Source: Mytilus californianus
Taxonomy: Eukaryota; Mollusca; Bivalvia; Mytilida; Mytilidae
NCBI RefSeq assembly: GCF_021869535.1
Contig: NW_026262648.1
Location: forward strand, 930,001 to 994,000
DNA length: 64,000 nt
Direction: 5' to 3'
Shown here: piece after piece, positions 11,581 to 31,295 of the stretch
How the letters are laid out: every line of letters begins with the position of its first letter
Numbering within the stretch: position 1 is the stretch's first letter
Translations under genes and position numbers: made by a program
Notes under the pieces: generated by a model
What the model was told of the DNA's origin: nothing
Databases searched by the model: none
The model's input: only the letters and a program-made list of their open reading frames with translations

Positions 11581-12179
11581 ATTCATATAAGGTTTCATCA
11601 AAATTGTCTAAATACAAGTACAAAAATATAGAATCCCAGAGAATACGATAGTGTTAGCGTTGGATCCAAAACTTTGCGCAACAGATGACACAAATGTTGT
11701 CATTTCCCCTAAATTGAATAACATTGAATAAATGCCGTTTGTAAAAGTTCTTTCATTTAAAGTAAGAAAAAAAACATTTCGCCTTGTAGTTTCAGAATTG
11801 AAGAATTTAATGTTCTTAATTGGGTAATCGGAATCAGAGATTGCGTCTGTTTTTCAACCGGTTTAGACAAAACAAAAGAATAATTTATGTTTCTGTATGA
11901 CACTTTTATATTTATTTAAAGATGCCAATTATCAAATATTATATCTTTTTTGTAACAATTTTAGTGTTATGATAAGAAATGAGTGATTGTTTTATGTTGT
12001 TACTTTTCTCTGACTTCCTTTTTTTGCACCTGAAAAACAATGAATTAGAAAATTATTAATAAATTTTGACTTTATATAGCCTTTTCTTTGCTTATTCAAC
12101 ATGTTCAGCTGAATGTACTGAATAGAGATATCATGGAACCTTACAACCAATATTTTAAGCTAATGTTTATCTAAATTAT

Positions 12180-12380
12180 GCAACGGAATGATACCAAGCA
12201 ATATGACGTGTTCCCCCTGTGGAGCAGGACTTGCTTACTTTTTCCGGAACACCTTAGATCATCCCCGGTTTCTTTGTGTGGTTTGTTTGACTCTATTTTT
12301 TTATGTTGTTTCTTGTGTACCAATGTTTGTCTTTTGACGTTTTTTAGGGATTTTTGAAATGGCGTTTTTTTTTTTGTCCT
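12180..12380 (+). repeat. dispersed repeat (GGAGCAGGA...CACCTTAGATCA family)
   Basis: Shares GTGGAGCAGGA, CCGGAACACCT, AGATCATCCCC and CTTGTGTACC...TGTTTGTCTTTT with the copies at 18.56-18.79 and 48.76-48.95 kb. It lies 0.1 kb beyond the amylase stop codon, so it may be transcribed in the amylase 3' flank. It is non-coding. Confidence 0.65.
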
Positions 12381-12472
12381 TGAATAATGGGTTTCAATAT
12401 TCTTTTAGTATCTTCCGCCCCTCTTTTACTTTTCTTAATATGATAGATCCTAATTTACAAACACTTATTATT

Positions 12473-21209
<8,737 letters not shown>

Positions 21210-21250
21210 GGCGTTCAAAAGACCTGAAATTCCGGATATTGTAAAGTTCT

Positions 21251-21274
21251 TATCAGACGTTCGTCTGATATATA
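21251..21274 (-). promoter_or_regulatory. amylase core promoter: TATA box overlapping a perfect palindrome
   Basis: Read on the minus strand, TATATAT (21274-21268) lies 59-65 bp before the amylase ATG. It overlaps a 9-bp perfect inverted repeat, TATCAGACG, TT, CGTCTGATA (21251-21270), sitting where the start of transcription would be approached. In the pseudogene copy both arms carry one substitution and the TATA reads GTATATC. A transcription factor dimer site is a possible reading. Confidence 0.45.
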
Positions 21275-21950
21275 GTCGATCGATAGCGAATTTGGGACGT
21301 AGTCAAAGGGCACTTAGGTGAACAAATTCAAAGTTATAGTGTTATAAGTTAGGTCGTTCTAAAAATGTTACCGTAACATAGTTTTGCTCGTTCGAATTTT
21401 GAACAATAATGATCGAGATCATCAGTTGATCATAGAGAAAATCATAATTTTCATACTTTGAACTTTTAATGCTTCCAATGTGCCTACATTGTAATTCAAT
21501 GTAATTGTTTTAACAAAAGACACCTGCAGTCTAATACTATAAATTGACATTTACTTATGCAAATCTTCCTTTATCTTGAACCCAAGTTCGATGGCATGAT
21601 TTATGACTAAGGATTAACATCACTGTTATTAACATCAACTTTTAGAATCTTACAATCATGTACACATGCTGTATGCTAGAGGGAAACTATCTTAGTAAAA
21701 TACCATCAGGGATTTCATCCTGACATGATACGAACGAATGATCAAACAAGTTTATTTAAGGAAAACTGTTTTGCAAACATCTCATCATGCTTATAGTGAT
21801 TTAGAGAGAAAATTTACTATGACGTTTATAATAAAATGAAGGATTAAAGCTTCGGATATATCAGTTTAACATGTTCGCCTCAAAGATTGTGGAAACGTAT
21901 ATAAATTGTATAAATCTATCAACAATGTAAATTTTGGAAAGGTTTTCGTC

Positions 21951-21976
21951 ATTAATTTTTTTTTTTTTTTTTTTGG
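21951..21976 (+). repeat. poly-T run
   Basis: About 18 T in a row upstream of the amylase gene. The copy in the second unit (53.09 kb) has only a short T run. Confidence 0.8.
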
Positions 21977-22194
21977 AAAACTCGGCCGTCTTTATTGAAA
22001 ATATCAATTGTGAAGTATGGTAGTATTACTATTTAATCATGTAAAGAAATTATGTCTGTAAGAAATATTAAGTGCATAAATTCACACCACCTGTCTTACC
22101 TTTTGGAGCTAATTTTAGTATCGATATCAATGATGTTCATTTAGATAGGCACTTAATATTAAAAGTACGTCTGAACGGAATAGGACTTACATAC

Positions 22195-22400
22195 ATGTAT
22201 ATGTGTACATGTTAGCCTCAAATGTATGCCGGTCTCAAGTCTATGTCCTTTACTCAAATATGTGTCCTTTTTTATATTGCATCATAGATGTACCGAATCT
22301 ATGTCCTTTCTCTCTTCAAATCTGTGTCCATTTGAACAAATATTTTGACTTGAGAATCAACAAGACGGCATTGCGTAAAGGGAATGATGGTGAAGCAGGA
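22195..22400 (+). repeat. CAAATCTATGTCC-type degenerate minisatellite
   Basis: Irregular repeats of CTCAAATnTATGTCCTTT. Counterparts lie at 53.17-53.30 kb (second unit). The same word forms the terminal inverted repeats of the element at 31.30-33.56 kb, so this may be a solo end of such an element. Confidence 0.55.
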
Positions 22401-22494
22401 CACAGTCATAGATGAGGGAAACATTATATCAAGCAATAATAAAATCGGTACGAATTGGTAATTGTGTTTATAACATAAACTCTAAGGTATGGGT

Positions 22495-22700
22495 TTACAT
22501 TATTGTTGAAGGCCGTACGGTGGGTGACCGTAAACTGCTTATATTCACCTCCTTTATCAATAGTATGAATAGTATCTGGTAAATGTCTTTTGATGGTTTT
22601 TGGGGTTTATTTTTTTTTTGCCATGGCATTGTTAGATTGTTTTCGACATGGAGTTTGAATGTCAATTTGGTATTTTTAGCCTCTCTTACATTGTCTTTAT
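22495..22700 (-). mobile_element. SINE-like repeat fragment
   Basis: GAAGGCCGTACGGTG...GTGACCGTAA, followed by TGGCATTGTTAGATTGTTTTCGAC and GAGTTTGAATGTCAATTTGG, is the reverse complement of the 3' portion of the SINE-like family of 2.81 and 60.5 kb. A counterpart lies at 53.43-53.63 kb. Confidence 0.55.
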
Positions 22701-22859
22701 TAACCATGAAAAGCTCATTCCGCCAAAAGACGGTATAAATTGAATCGACGGAGTAATCACCAAAAGTACTATTTTAAATAGGAACAACAACTCAGTCAAT
22801 ATAATTAAATCCTGATGGATTCGAAGTAATAGTACATCAATTATGTAAAAAAGGTAAAC

Positions 22860-22998
22860 CTGTTCCTAGCTCTACAACTTTGTACTTTGTTTGGCCTTTT
22901 TAACTTTTTTGATTCGAGCGTCACTGATGAGTCTTTTTTGGACAAAACGCGAGTCTGACGTACAAAATTTCAATCCTAGTATATATGATGAGTTTATT
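22860..22998 (+). repeat. family II hammerhead repeat, core damaged
   Basis: At 22918-22961: stem I GCGUCA/UGACGU (fully paired), CUGAUGA intact, stem II GUC/GAC, then AAAA in place of GAAA (G12 changed), stem III loop GCGA and cleavage triplet GUC. Loss of G12 should abolish cleavage. It is the positional counterpart of the copy at 53.82 kb, so it predates the duplication. Confidence 0.7.
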
Positions 22999-23871
22999 TA
23001 GAGGTCGCAATCGTATATTTTCTTTCAATACAATAAAAAACTGTTGTTTAAGTCCATCATGTAAAGCAATCATCTCAGCATAATTTTATAAATACATATA
23101 TTATCTTTGTTTAAACAAAGTAAGAACAGTTTTACTAGGCTGCAATTATCAATCTCAAACTGAAAATAATCTATGAAATATTAAAACATTATTAGCAGAT
23201 TAAATCAGTACGTTATACGTGTCGTTAGCATGGTTACTGGTGTATGTGCTCTGTACATATCTGATCACGTAAGCACTTTCCACCTGATTTATTCTTGTGT
23301 ACGCTGTGCTATTATACCACTTTCTCGGGCAAGGTGGGGGTTGAGTGATCCCAAAACAGTCACATTCTTTTTCTCCTGTCAAAATTCAAGCGCCATTAAT
23401 TCATGGATAGTAGTTTGTCATACATACCATAACTGTTTTTCGTTACTGTTTCAGTATTAATCCGGTAGTTAGTTTTTCTTTTTTTCCATTATTTCATTAT
23501 AGCTTCATATGAAGTTGTTAAATCTCTGAGTAATATAATAGTATTGAATTATAAATTGTTGATCCACTATTTCTATGACACAATATTCATCAGCTTTAGA
23601 GTATACTTACAAACGACATTTAGTGTGTTAATATTAGTATGTTCTTATTTCTTCACTTTCTAGTAATGCATTTTAGGAAGAAAAATCATGTAACAACTGT
23701 TGATTGAAATTATATAGTTTTGTTCTGTAAACATAAAATCCAAGCATCTTGATCCCCCATGTATCGGTTTTGGGTTAAAACATTAGCACATCAATGAAGA
23801 AGAAAAATACACTTTCAACGTTATTTAACATTACTAAATATACCTGCAATATGTACTTAATCATAACAAAG

Positions 23872-24837
23872 TTATAAAGCTGTATGCCCATCGGAATCCT
23901 CGTATTGTGCAATTGTTGTTATTTTTGTAAAATTACCAGGGACTTGCGCATCATGCTTCCTACCAAAACATAATTCCATCAATGACATTCTGAGTTCCCT
24001 GTTTCCTATTCCGTATATCATTGGATTAACTGTGGAGTTGAAATAAGCAAGAAACACAACAGGATACCAGTATAACGGATATCCGGAAGATATGCATTGT
24101 TCAAAAACAGCAACAGTGAAAGGTGTCCATGATATTATGAAATAACCGACAGTTACTATTAATACAACAACTATTTTCAACTCTCTTATTTTGTTTGTGC
24201 TTTTCTGTTTACAAATTCGAACGTTTATACACCGAATTTCCTTGGCATGACGACAGGCTATTTTTAATATTATTCCATATAAGACATTCATTATTATACA
24301 AGTAGCGCCAATTACTGTGAAAACAAATGCAATATAAGGACAGGAAAGTAGATCAAGCGTAGAGCATGATGTATCGGAAGTGTTTCCGGACGAAAACACG
24401 TCCGAAGTTGCAAAGGGTACTACAGACACACACAGTGGAAAAGTCCAAGCAAGGAAAATCAAAGCGGCAACTTTATTTTTTGTTATAATGATAACATAAC
24501 GAAGCGGGTACACAATTTTCACAAACCGTTCCAATGCAACTACCAGTAAATGAAGTATGGACACAAGTGGTATATATATCATCATGACCTGATGTGCTTA
24601 GCAACCATATCCAACAATAGTAAAGTTTGTCTGTAGAGTATGTGCTACTTCTACAGGTGCTATTGTCGCTCCTAATAAGAAATCGCTGATTGATAGACTG
24701 GCAATGATTATGTTACTATTCGTGCGAAGACGTCGTTTACGACATATAATCCAAACAAGCAGTCCGTTCGTTGAACAAGACGATAACCCAAGTACGACAT
24801 ATGCAACATGCATATAGGGAATCGTACTGTAAACCAT
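23872..24837 (-). pseudogene. rhodopsin-like GPCR, copy A, one premature stop
   Basis: The frame of 322 codons starts at ATG 24837 and matches copy B (54761-55726) over its whole length without gaps. I count 24 residue differences over about 317 aligned positions. Codon 80 is TAA (24598-24600) where copy B has CTA; two substitutions made the stop, directly after the conserved Cys79 that precedes TM3. Everything downstream is still in frame and keeps the hallmarks: ALERFVKIVYPLRY at the end of TM3, SWTPF in TM6, NPMIY in TM7 and a basic C-tail. No frameshift is seen. It is either a very young pseudogene or a segregating null allele. Restart at the Met after the stop would lack TM1-2 and is unlikely to give a receptor. 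Neighbours are the intact amylase upstream in the block and repeats on both sides. Confidence 0.85.
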
Positions 24838-27639
24838 GGTTGTTTTCTATTTTATTACAGTTAATTTTAGTTTCATGCGATTATGACGTCTGCAATATTT
24901 CCGGAAAATTGTTTGTATGGTAACTTTACAGATATTCCTGTCATTAAATCACTGAGATTTGACGATTCAAATATGAACTTCAAATTAATTGTTCATTTTC
25001 TCATATACTAGTATCTATTTTATGTGTTCGGAGTATTGAAGATAATTGGCGCTACATTATAACAATGATACGGATATACAAGCTAGTGTTAAGTATAACA
25101 TTCATTGTTGTTTTTGTAATGACGAACCATAGTTAAACGTGTTCCGGACAACGATTCCTCATCTACGTTGCAACATAACATTTAGTATGGTCTTTAATTC
25201 TGATCCATGATCTTGGAAGAATGTTGCACAGGATGCATTTCAAATGTCACATCCACTTAATTCATTTTAAAAGTATCCTGTCAGTTTGAAGCATTTACGT
25301 AAGCAAAGCGTTTTAATTGGGGTTCCTGAAGGCATTATTACTATTTCTTATATCTTTTAAATGTCCAATGTTATGTTCACTATTTTATTGAAAATATCTA
25401 AATTGTTATTGTTCAAACGGAAATTAACAATATTGTACAAATTTTTAATTGAAAATGCCTGTGTTCGGAAATGTTATGTTTCTTTTTGCTTAATCTATTC
25501 GTGTTAAAAAATGTGTATTGACAGTATTTTACCACTTAACGAATCACTTTACACTAGTTTTATATTTGTAGTAATAAAATATTTTGGAATTATCACACGT
25601 TTTACAAACATGTTTTATATCCATATTTGTTGATAGGAAACCTTAAGACAAGCATGATTACCTAGGTGTTTTTATTATTATTTTCATAAAGATTAAACAA
25701 TGAATAATCTTCATAATATATTATTTTATATTTTTCTTTTTCTTTTCTTCTTTTTGTTATGATTCTTCTAACACATTTCCTTAATAATGAAAATAATTTC
25801 ATCCACACCCAATTTTTGTTTTCCCTAACTTTGAGTTCGGAATGCTAGTTCTACTGCTCTACCAATAGAGTAAACGTTTAGGAAAAAAAGTTAAACGAAT
25901 AATAAGAAGGCAAGAACTGTGCAATGTTACTAAAATAAATGCATTGGGTAAGTACAGACGAAGGAATGGCTAAAACGAAAATGATAAAAAGACAAAGAAT
26001 TGACAGCAAAACATGCGCACAAAAACATGAGTACATGTATTAAGCAATATGAATATAGCTCTGAGAGCAGAAATTATACGTTAAATGTTTGCAACTGACC
26101 CCTACGGATCCATAGAGGGTAGTAGTGAATCGTATAACTAATTCTTTCGCACACGGACTTTTCCTGCCAAGTTCTGTATAAAATTAAACAATCAAATACA
26201 ATAACAACTTTTATAACCCCATATGGAAACGGATCAATATTGGGTCACCACGTGACGGCGTTAAACCAATCACAACGTTACTAATTTACCCGAGTTGCGA
26301 TAAGAGTTCTTAGGCTCTGGTCGGGTAAGGAGTTACTACTCTACGAGTGTCACCAACCGTATACCTCATGTAATTTAAATAACTAGTATTTTACATCTGC
26401 TCACTCGAGATACGGCTGTCATAGGTTTACATTTTAACTTACACACACACACACAAACGCACATTTACACACATGTATATATTTTTTTTTCTTAAAGGAG
26501 GTTTTGGTATACCACAATAATGTCATTGAGACAGCAACAGCACCCTAAAATATGTAAAACAAAGCATATGAGATCAACGAACGGTCTTACCAAATAGACA
26601 TACGTGTATGTACAAACTCTAGGCCATATATTTCTATATTTCATTGACGTATACTATTTAAAATATCCCATAACATCCTCATTTTAAACGTATTTCAAAG
26701 CAAACGATATCAATAACAAACGGAAATTTGTAAACAGAAAGATAATGAAGCCTGTTTACCTTTATATGCTGGTATTCCTTTTCAACATCACGTACGCAGC
26801 TTCTTAAATTCATTAGCTATCATACCATTTAAACGGTAATTGAATATTTTTCTATATTTTATAGCCTCGATATAGATATAAATAACACGTCAAGTAATTG
26901 TTTACATATAGTAGATAGACGGAATTCGGAAACGTTAACTACACTGGGTGTTGATATATTTATTTTATTGACACTGTCTTCTTATAGTATGATCTATAAG
27001 ATTAAAAACTAAAATTTGCGTTTGACTTTAAATGGCTTTGGAATCCTTGAAAACAAGTAAAGATTTTCAATTACACAATTGGTTGTTTCATTATAAAGTA
27101 ACACATCAACTTATCCATTGGTTTTTATTTTAAAACATCCGTATCCATGTATTTATCACTCTAATATGTGTCCATCTCTCCACACGTGTCCGCTTTCCTG
27201 AAAATGTGGCTATTTCGCTCAGACGAGTCTTATAATCACAACTTGTACAAACGTGTCAAATTTCACTTCCCCCCAAAAAAAAGTTCATTAATATTTTCGG
27301 CTCAATTTTTATCTACCTAAAGGTGTGACACCCAAGACACTCAAAACGTTTAGCGCTAATATGACCTCTGCGACAACAAGCATTGCTACGGCAGCCATAA
27401 CTCAATTGAAAACATTGGCAAAAAAGACAACAACAAAAAACAAAACCAGTATTCAAGGACACTAATACATTAGTAGATGGTATATTAGGAATTACTGATT
27501 TACAAGAAAAAAAGTCAAAAATTGAGCACTCGTAAAAATTTCAGAGATGGTCAGAGAAGTTGCATAAAGGATAATGAAAAAGGAAAACCTACAGTGACAT
27601 TTATAAAACACATTAAAATTTTATAAACTGTAAATTTGT
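24838..27639. other. GPCR 5' flank, no gene recognised
   Basis: AT-rich sequence that aligns with 55.73-58.60 kb of the second unit. Differences include a segment at about 26.08-26.30 kb with no counterpart there, and MITE and hammerhead-repeat insertions present only in the second unit. A short (CA)n run lies at 26.44 kb. No ORF of interest. Confidence 0.6.
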
Positions 27640-28062
27640 TCTAGTCCTGAATATGCACTAAATATTTGCCACTGGACTTAAATTAAAACGTCCCCAGTAA
27701 TACTATCTTATCCGTACAAAAATAAACAAGGTATAAACATTCCAGCTAGGCATTATTGGGCGTAGTGTCGACATATGAACACGTTTTATGGTTTTTTTCC
27801 TAAAAAAAAATATTCTGATCCCCAATTTCATGAAAAAAATATTGTGGTCAAGCAGATGACAAAAAAAATATTCTGAATCCAGATTTTTCCCATACCTTAT
27901 AGTGTTAAGTATTGACAAAAAATAATTTGATTGATAGCGTCGAAAAACTAAAAAAAAAATATTCGCACTTTCCGCGAAAAAACATTTCTGACTCAGACAA
28001 AAAACCATAACCCCAACCCTCCAACCCCCCACCCCTTTGAAGTTAAATGGTTGCTCCCTTAC
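27640..28062. repeat. two dispersed repeats: ATATTTGCCACTGGAC and the AAAAAATATTCTG element
   Basis: CCTGAATATGCACTAAATATTTGCCACTGGAC at about 27.64-27.69 kb recurs at 58.60-58.64 and, diverged, 63.59-63.63 kb. At 27.78-28.06 kb runs of A ending in ATATTCTG recur and close with GAAGTTAAATGGTTGCTCCCTT. The related element at 58.93-59.11 kb has GGGGCCGACCATTTGATT at one end and the matching AAATGGTTGTCCC at the other, which looks like a small TIR element. Confidence 0.5.
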
Positions 28063-28339
28063 ACCTTAAAGAAACAGCATATCATAGCTATTTAAATATG
28101 AGTTTTCATTGCGATAATTTGGCAATCATATGTTTTACCATGAACGTGTACTGTACTTAATAAGTAAAATTTAGTCAAATGAAAACAATACATCTTTCCC
28201 ACTTGCTTTGAAAAGGCATGGATGCCGTTTGTCCTTCCACGGTGTTTTTCCCTTTGCGAATATTTTTAAATTAGAAACGTAGTCGATAATAGACGAATTG
28301 ACTATTAGGTATGAGGGTCTTGAATTCTTTCTTTATTTT

Positions 28340-28555
28340 CTTTTATACTGTTTTTCTCTATTCTTTACTTATGTTGCCATTATTCTCTATTCTTTATATT
28401 TTAGCGCCACATTATTCTCTATTCTTTATATTTTAGCACCATATTATTATCTATTCTTTTTATTTTAGCACAACATTATTCTCTATTCTTTATATTTTTA
28501 CCCTTTATTCTGAAATTTTTTTGCCCATTATTCTCTATTCTGTAAACCCCAACTA
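28340..28555 (+). repeat. tandem repeat, unit about 37 bp
   Basis: Four to six diverged copies of ATTATTCTCTATTCTTTATATTTTAGCACC. A related stretch is found in reverse at 42.57-42.70 kb (AGAATAGAGAATAATGG), so the array belongs to a dispersed family. Confidence 0.7.
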
Positions 28556-29084
28556 GACCCTCAAGTATGTGTATCAAACGGGGTATGTGCTCGCATAACC
28601 AAACTGACACTCATATGTTTTAATACATTTATGTACTTTCTTTCCGTTCAGAGCATCTTTAAATACAAGTACCATTCGACTAAACAAAACAAGACAGAAC
28701 GAATTGAATTGCACCCAAGAGAATTAGAGATTAAAGACCTTTGTCAAGCCTTAGGATGAATGGCATTTGGAAGTTTGGATGATAAAATGTTAAATAATAA
28801 TAATATACCATCAACTCTGAAGTATAGTACACTATCGCTGACAAGCATGCAATCACTTTAATGTATGCAAACTCTACAAAATAAATTGTAGAAACAGTCT
28901 GAGAATACTTACTAGAAACCAATGTTGAAAACACATGATGCAGAAGCCGTAGTATAAAAATAATGCAATTGCTGGCGTACTGTGCCTAAAAATAAGAAGA
29001 TGTGGTATGAGAAAACTCTCTACCAGAGACTAAATGACGTAGAAATAGTACCAATCAACTTTGTTTATTTTAGTAAAACAGTAA

Positions 29085-29260
29085 ATAAAATGGAAAATTG
29101 AATTGGGAAATGTGTCAAAGCGACAACAACCCGACCAAAGAGCAGAAAACCGCCCAAGGCTACCAATGGGTATTCAACACAGCGAGAACATCCTGCACCC
29201 GGAGTCAGGCTTCAGCTGACCCCTTAACAAAAAAGTGTACTAGATGAGAAGCATTTGACA
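29085..29260 (+). mobile_element. dispersed repeat (GACAACAACCCGACCAAAGAGCAG family)
   Basis: Contains AATGTGTCAAAGCGACAACAACC, CCACCAATGGG-like and CACCCGGAGTCAGGCTTCAGCTGACCCCT words of a repeat I recall as abundant in mussels. A short reverse fragment (GGGTTGTTGTCTCTTTGACACGTTCCCC) is at about 50.26 kb. No ORF. Confidence 0.6.
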
Positions 29261-29304
29261 TCTTACTGATGAAGGATATTAGTTATTCGAAATATTTCAC
29301 ATTT

Positions 29305-29362
29305 GTTCATGATTTTATTTTTTTTGGTGATGTTGTACCCTTTTAGACTTGCTTATCATATA
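29305..29362 (+). repeat. inverted-repeat partner of 33562-33606
   Basis: TTTTGGTGATGTTGTACCC...TTTTAGACTTGCTTATCA reads as the reverse complement of the segment just outside the right end of the TIR element at 33.56 kb. The accessory island 29.36-33.56 kb is therefore bracketed by inverted copies. Confidence 0.65.
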
Positions 29363-29370
29363 TATATACG

Positions 29371-29560
29371 ATATCTCAGTAGCATGAGTTCAAATCCTGG
29401 CCAAGGAAGAACAAAAAAATTTACAGATCCAATATGGTTCGGCTGTTATTTAGACGAATCATGTATACAGAATGTGTTTTCAGCCTTGTATCACCATCAC
29501 TGGTGATCCGATGGATAAAATCTGTCGTAGAGTTGTCACTGGTTCAGACGTACTTATATT
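29371..29560 (+). mobile_element. tRNA-derived SINE, 5'-truncated
   Basis: The B-box-like GAGTTCAAATCCTGGCC is followed by GGAAGAACAAAAAAATTTACAGATC and the tail with TCACTGGTGATCC...GTAGAGTTGTCACT. It shares this order with the copies at 33.68 and 34.33 kb. The A-box half is lost. Confidence 0.55.
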
Positions 29561-29565
29561 TATAT

Positions 29566-31228
29566 AACATTTTCCAAAAGACCAAAAAAGTGAAAAAATA
29601 TACTTTAACAAAACGCATTTGACTAACAGGTCGAACAACAAATGTTCTTAAAGCCTGCTGACTGCCATTGGCGATTGCCAAATAAACGGATCACCGATGT
29701 AATAAATGGATCTTAATTTTAAATTTGATACTAAACAGAAAACAATAAACTTGCGGAAAAGATGATATACCGCAAACAAAAGGTGCAAAGCTTTTTGTAC
29801 ACCATATCCGGATTTCGATAATTAATGTCTCTTTAGTGATGTAAGGAATCGAAACGGTATTTGGAAGGCCATATAATTTACCTCAATTTAGGATAGACTC
29901 TTGAATTTTGAAAGAGTCGAAATAGGATGAACGGATCATATAAACCCAAAGGCTAATATAATACCAGCTCAAACGAAAAAAAATATACAAATCTAAATTG
30001 AAAACAACATTCAAACCTATGATTGCGTTGGATAAAAACCGCAATTTTAATACGTGTGCATGCAAAACAAATTTCTTGTTAGAGGGGTCTAAATACAGCA
30101 CAAACAACATTTTCCAAAAGACCAAAAAAGTGAAAAAGTATACTTTAACAAAACGCATTTGACTAACAGGTCGAACAACAAATGTTCTTAAAGCCTGATG
30201 ACTGCCAAATAAACGGATCACCGATGTAATAAATGGATCTTAATTTCAAATTTAATACTAAACAGAAAACAATAAACTTGCGGAAAAGATGATATACCGC
30301 AAACAAAAGGTGCAAAGCTTTTTGTACACCATATCCGGATTTCGACAATTATTGTCTCTTCAGTGATTTTAGGCATCGAAACGGTATTTGGAAGGCCATA
30401 TAATTTACCTCAATATAGGATAGACTCTTGAATTTTGAAAGAGTCGAAATAGGATGAACGGATCATTTAGACCTAAAGGCTAATATAATACAAGCCCAAA
30501 CGAAAAAATATAAACCAATCTAAATTGAAAACAACATTCAGACCTATGATTGCGTTGGATAAAAACCGCAATTTTTATACGTGTGCATGCAAAACAAATT
30601 TCTTGTTAGAGGGGTCTAAATACAGCACAAACAACATTTTCCAAAAGACCAAAAAAGTGAAAAAGTATACTTTAACAAAACGCATTTGACTAACAGGTCG
30701 AACAACAAATGTTCTTAAAGCCTGCAGACTGCCATTGGCGATTCCCAAATAAACGGATCACCGATGTAATAAATGGATCTTAATTTTAAATTTAATACTA
30801 AACAGAAAACAATAAACTTGCGGAAAAGATGATATACCGCAAACAAAAGGTGCAAAGCTTTTTGTACACCATATCCGGATTTCGACATTTAATGTCTCTT
30901 CAATGCTGTTAGGAATCGAAACGGTATTTGGAAGGCCATATGATTTACCTCAATTTAGGATAGACTTTTGTATTTTTGAAAGAGTCGAAATAGGATGAAC
31001 GGATCATTTAGACCTAAAGGCTAATATAATACAAGCCCAAACGAAAAAATATAAACAAATCTAAATTGAAAACAACATGTAAACCTATGATTGCGTTGGA
31101 TAAAAACCGCAATTTTTATACGTGTGCATGCAAAACAAATTTCTTGTTAGAGGGGTCTAAATACAGCACAAACAACCAAAAGACCAAAAAAGTGAAAAAG
31201 TATACTTTAACAAAACGCATTTGACTAA
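29566..31228 (-). repeat. 539-bp satellite, inverted block of three units
   Basis: Landmark CATTTTCCAAAAGACCAAAAAAG recurs at 29569, 30110 and 30649, then a partial copy at about 31.18 kb, giving 539-541 bp spacing. The sequence is the reverse complement of the + array at 34.5-39.8 kb. Hammerhead motifs fall at 29799-29842, 30326-30369 and 30866-30909 (minus strand). The first has CUAAAGA and a broken stem II; the third has UUGAAGA; the middle one keeps the core with a longer stem II. The block is older than the + array. Confidence 0.85.
30326..30369 (-). ncRNA. hammerhead ribozyme motif (family I, inverted block)
   Basis: Core CUGAAGA and GAAA intact; stem II GACAA/UUGUC with loop UAA; stem III AU/AU with loop CCGG; cleavage triplet AUA. 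Stem I has one mismatch (AAAUCA against UGGUGU). Possibly active. Confidence 0.6.
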
Positions 31229-31286
31229 AGAACATTTGTTGTTCGACCTGTTAGTCAAATGCGTTTTGTTAAAGTATACTTTTTCA
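31193..31286. repeat. perfect inverted repeat with 22-nt loop (junction of inverted satellite)
   Basis: Left arm 31193-31228 and right arm 31251-31286 are exact reverse complements (36 nt, inner ends GACTAA/TTAGTC), with spacer 31229-31250. The arms are the same satellite segment in opposite orientation. This is where the minus-oriented block ends and the TIR element begins. Confidence 0.85.
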
Positions 31287-31295
31287 ACTTAGATA

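Noticed and set aside
23200..23382. Minus-strand frame with KECDCFGITQPPPCP as a possible Cys-rich exon
   Set aside because: Its counterpart in unit B has an in-frame stop and several other changes; no partner exon or signal peptide is seen.
29303..29622. Overlapping small frames at 29.3-29.6 kb
   Set aside because: They fall in the inverted-repeat flank, a truncated SINE and the satellite edge; no domain is present.
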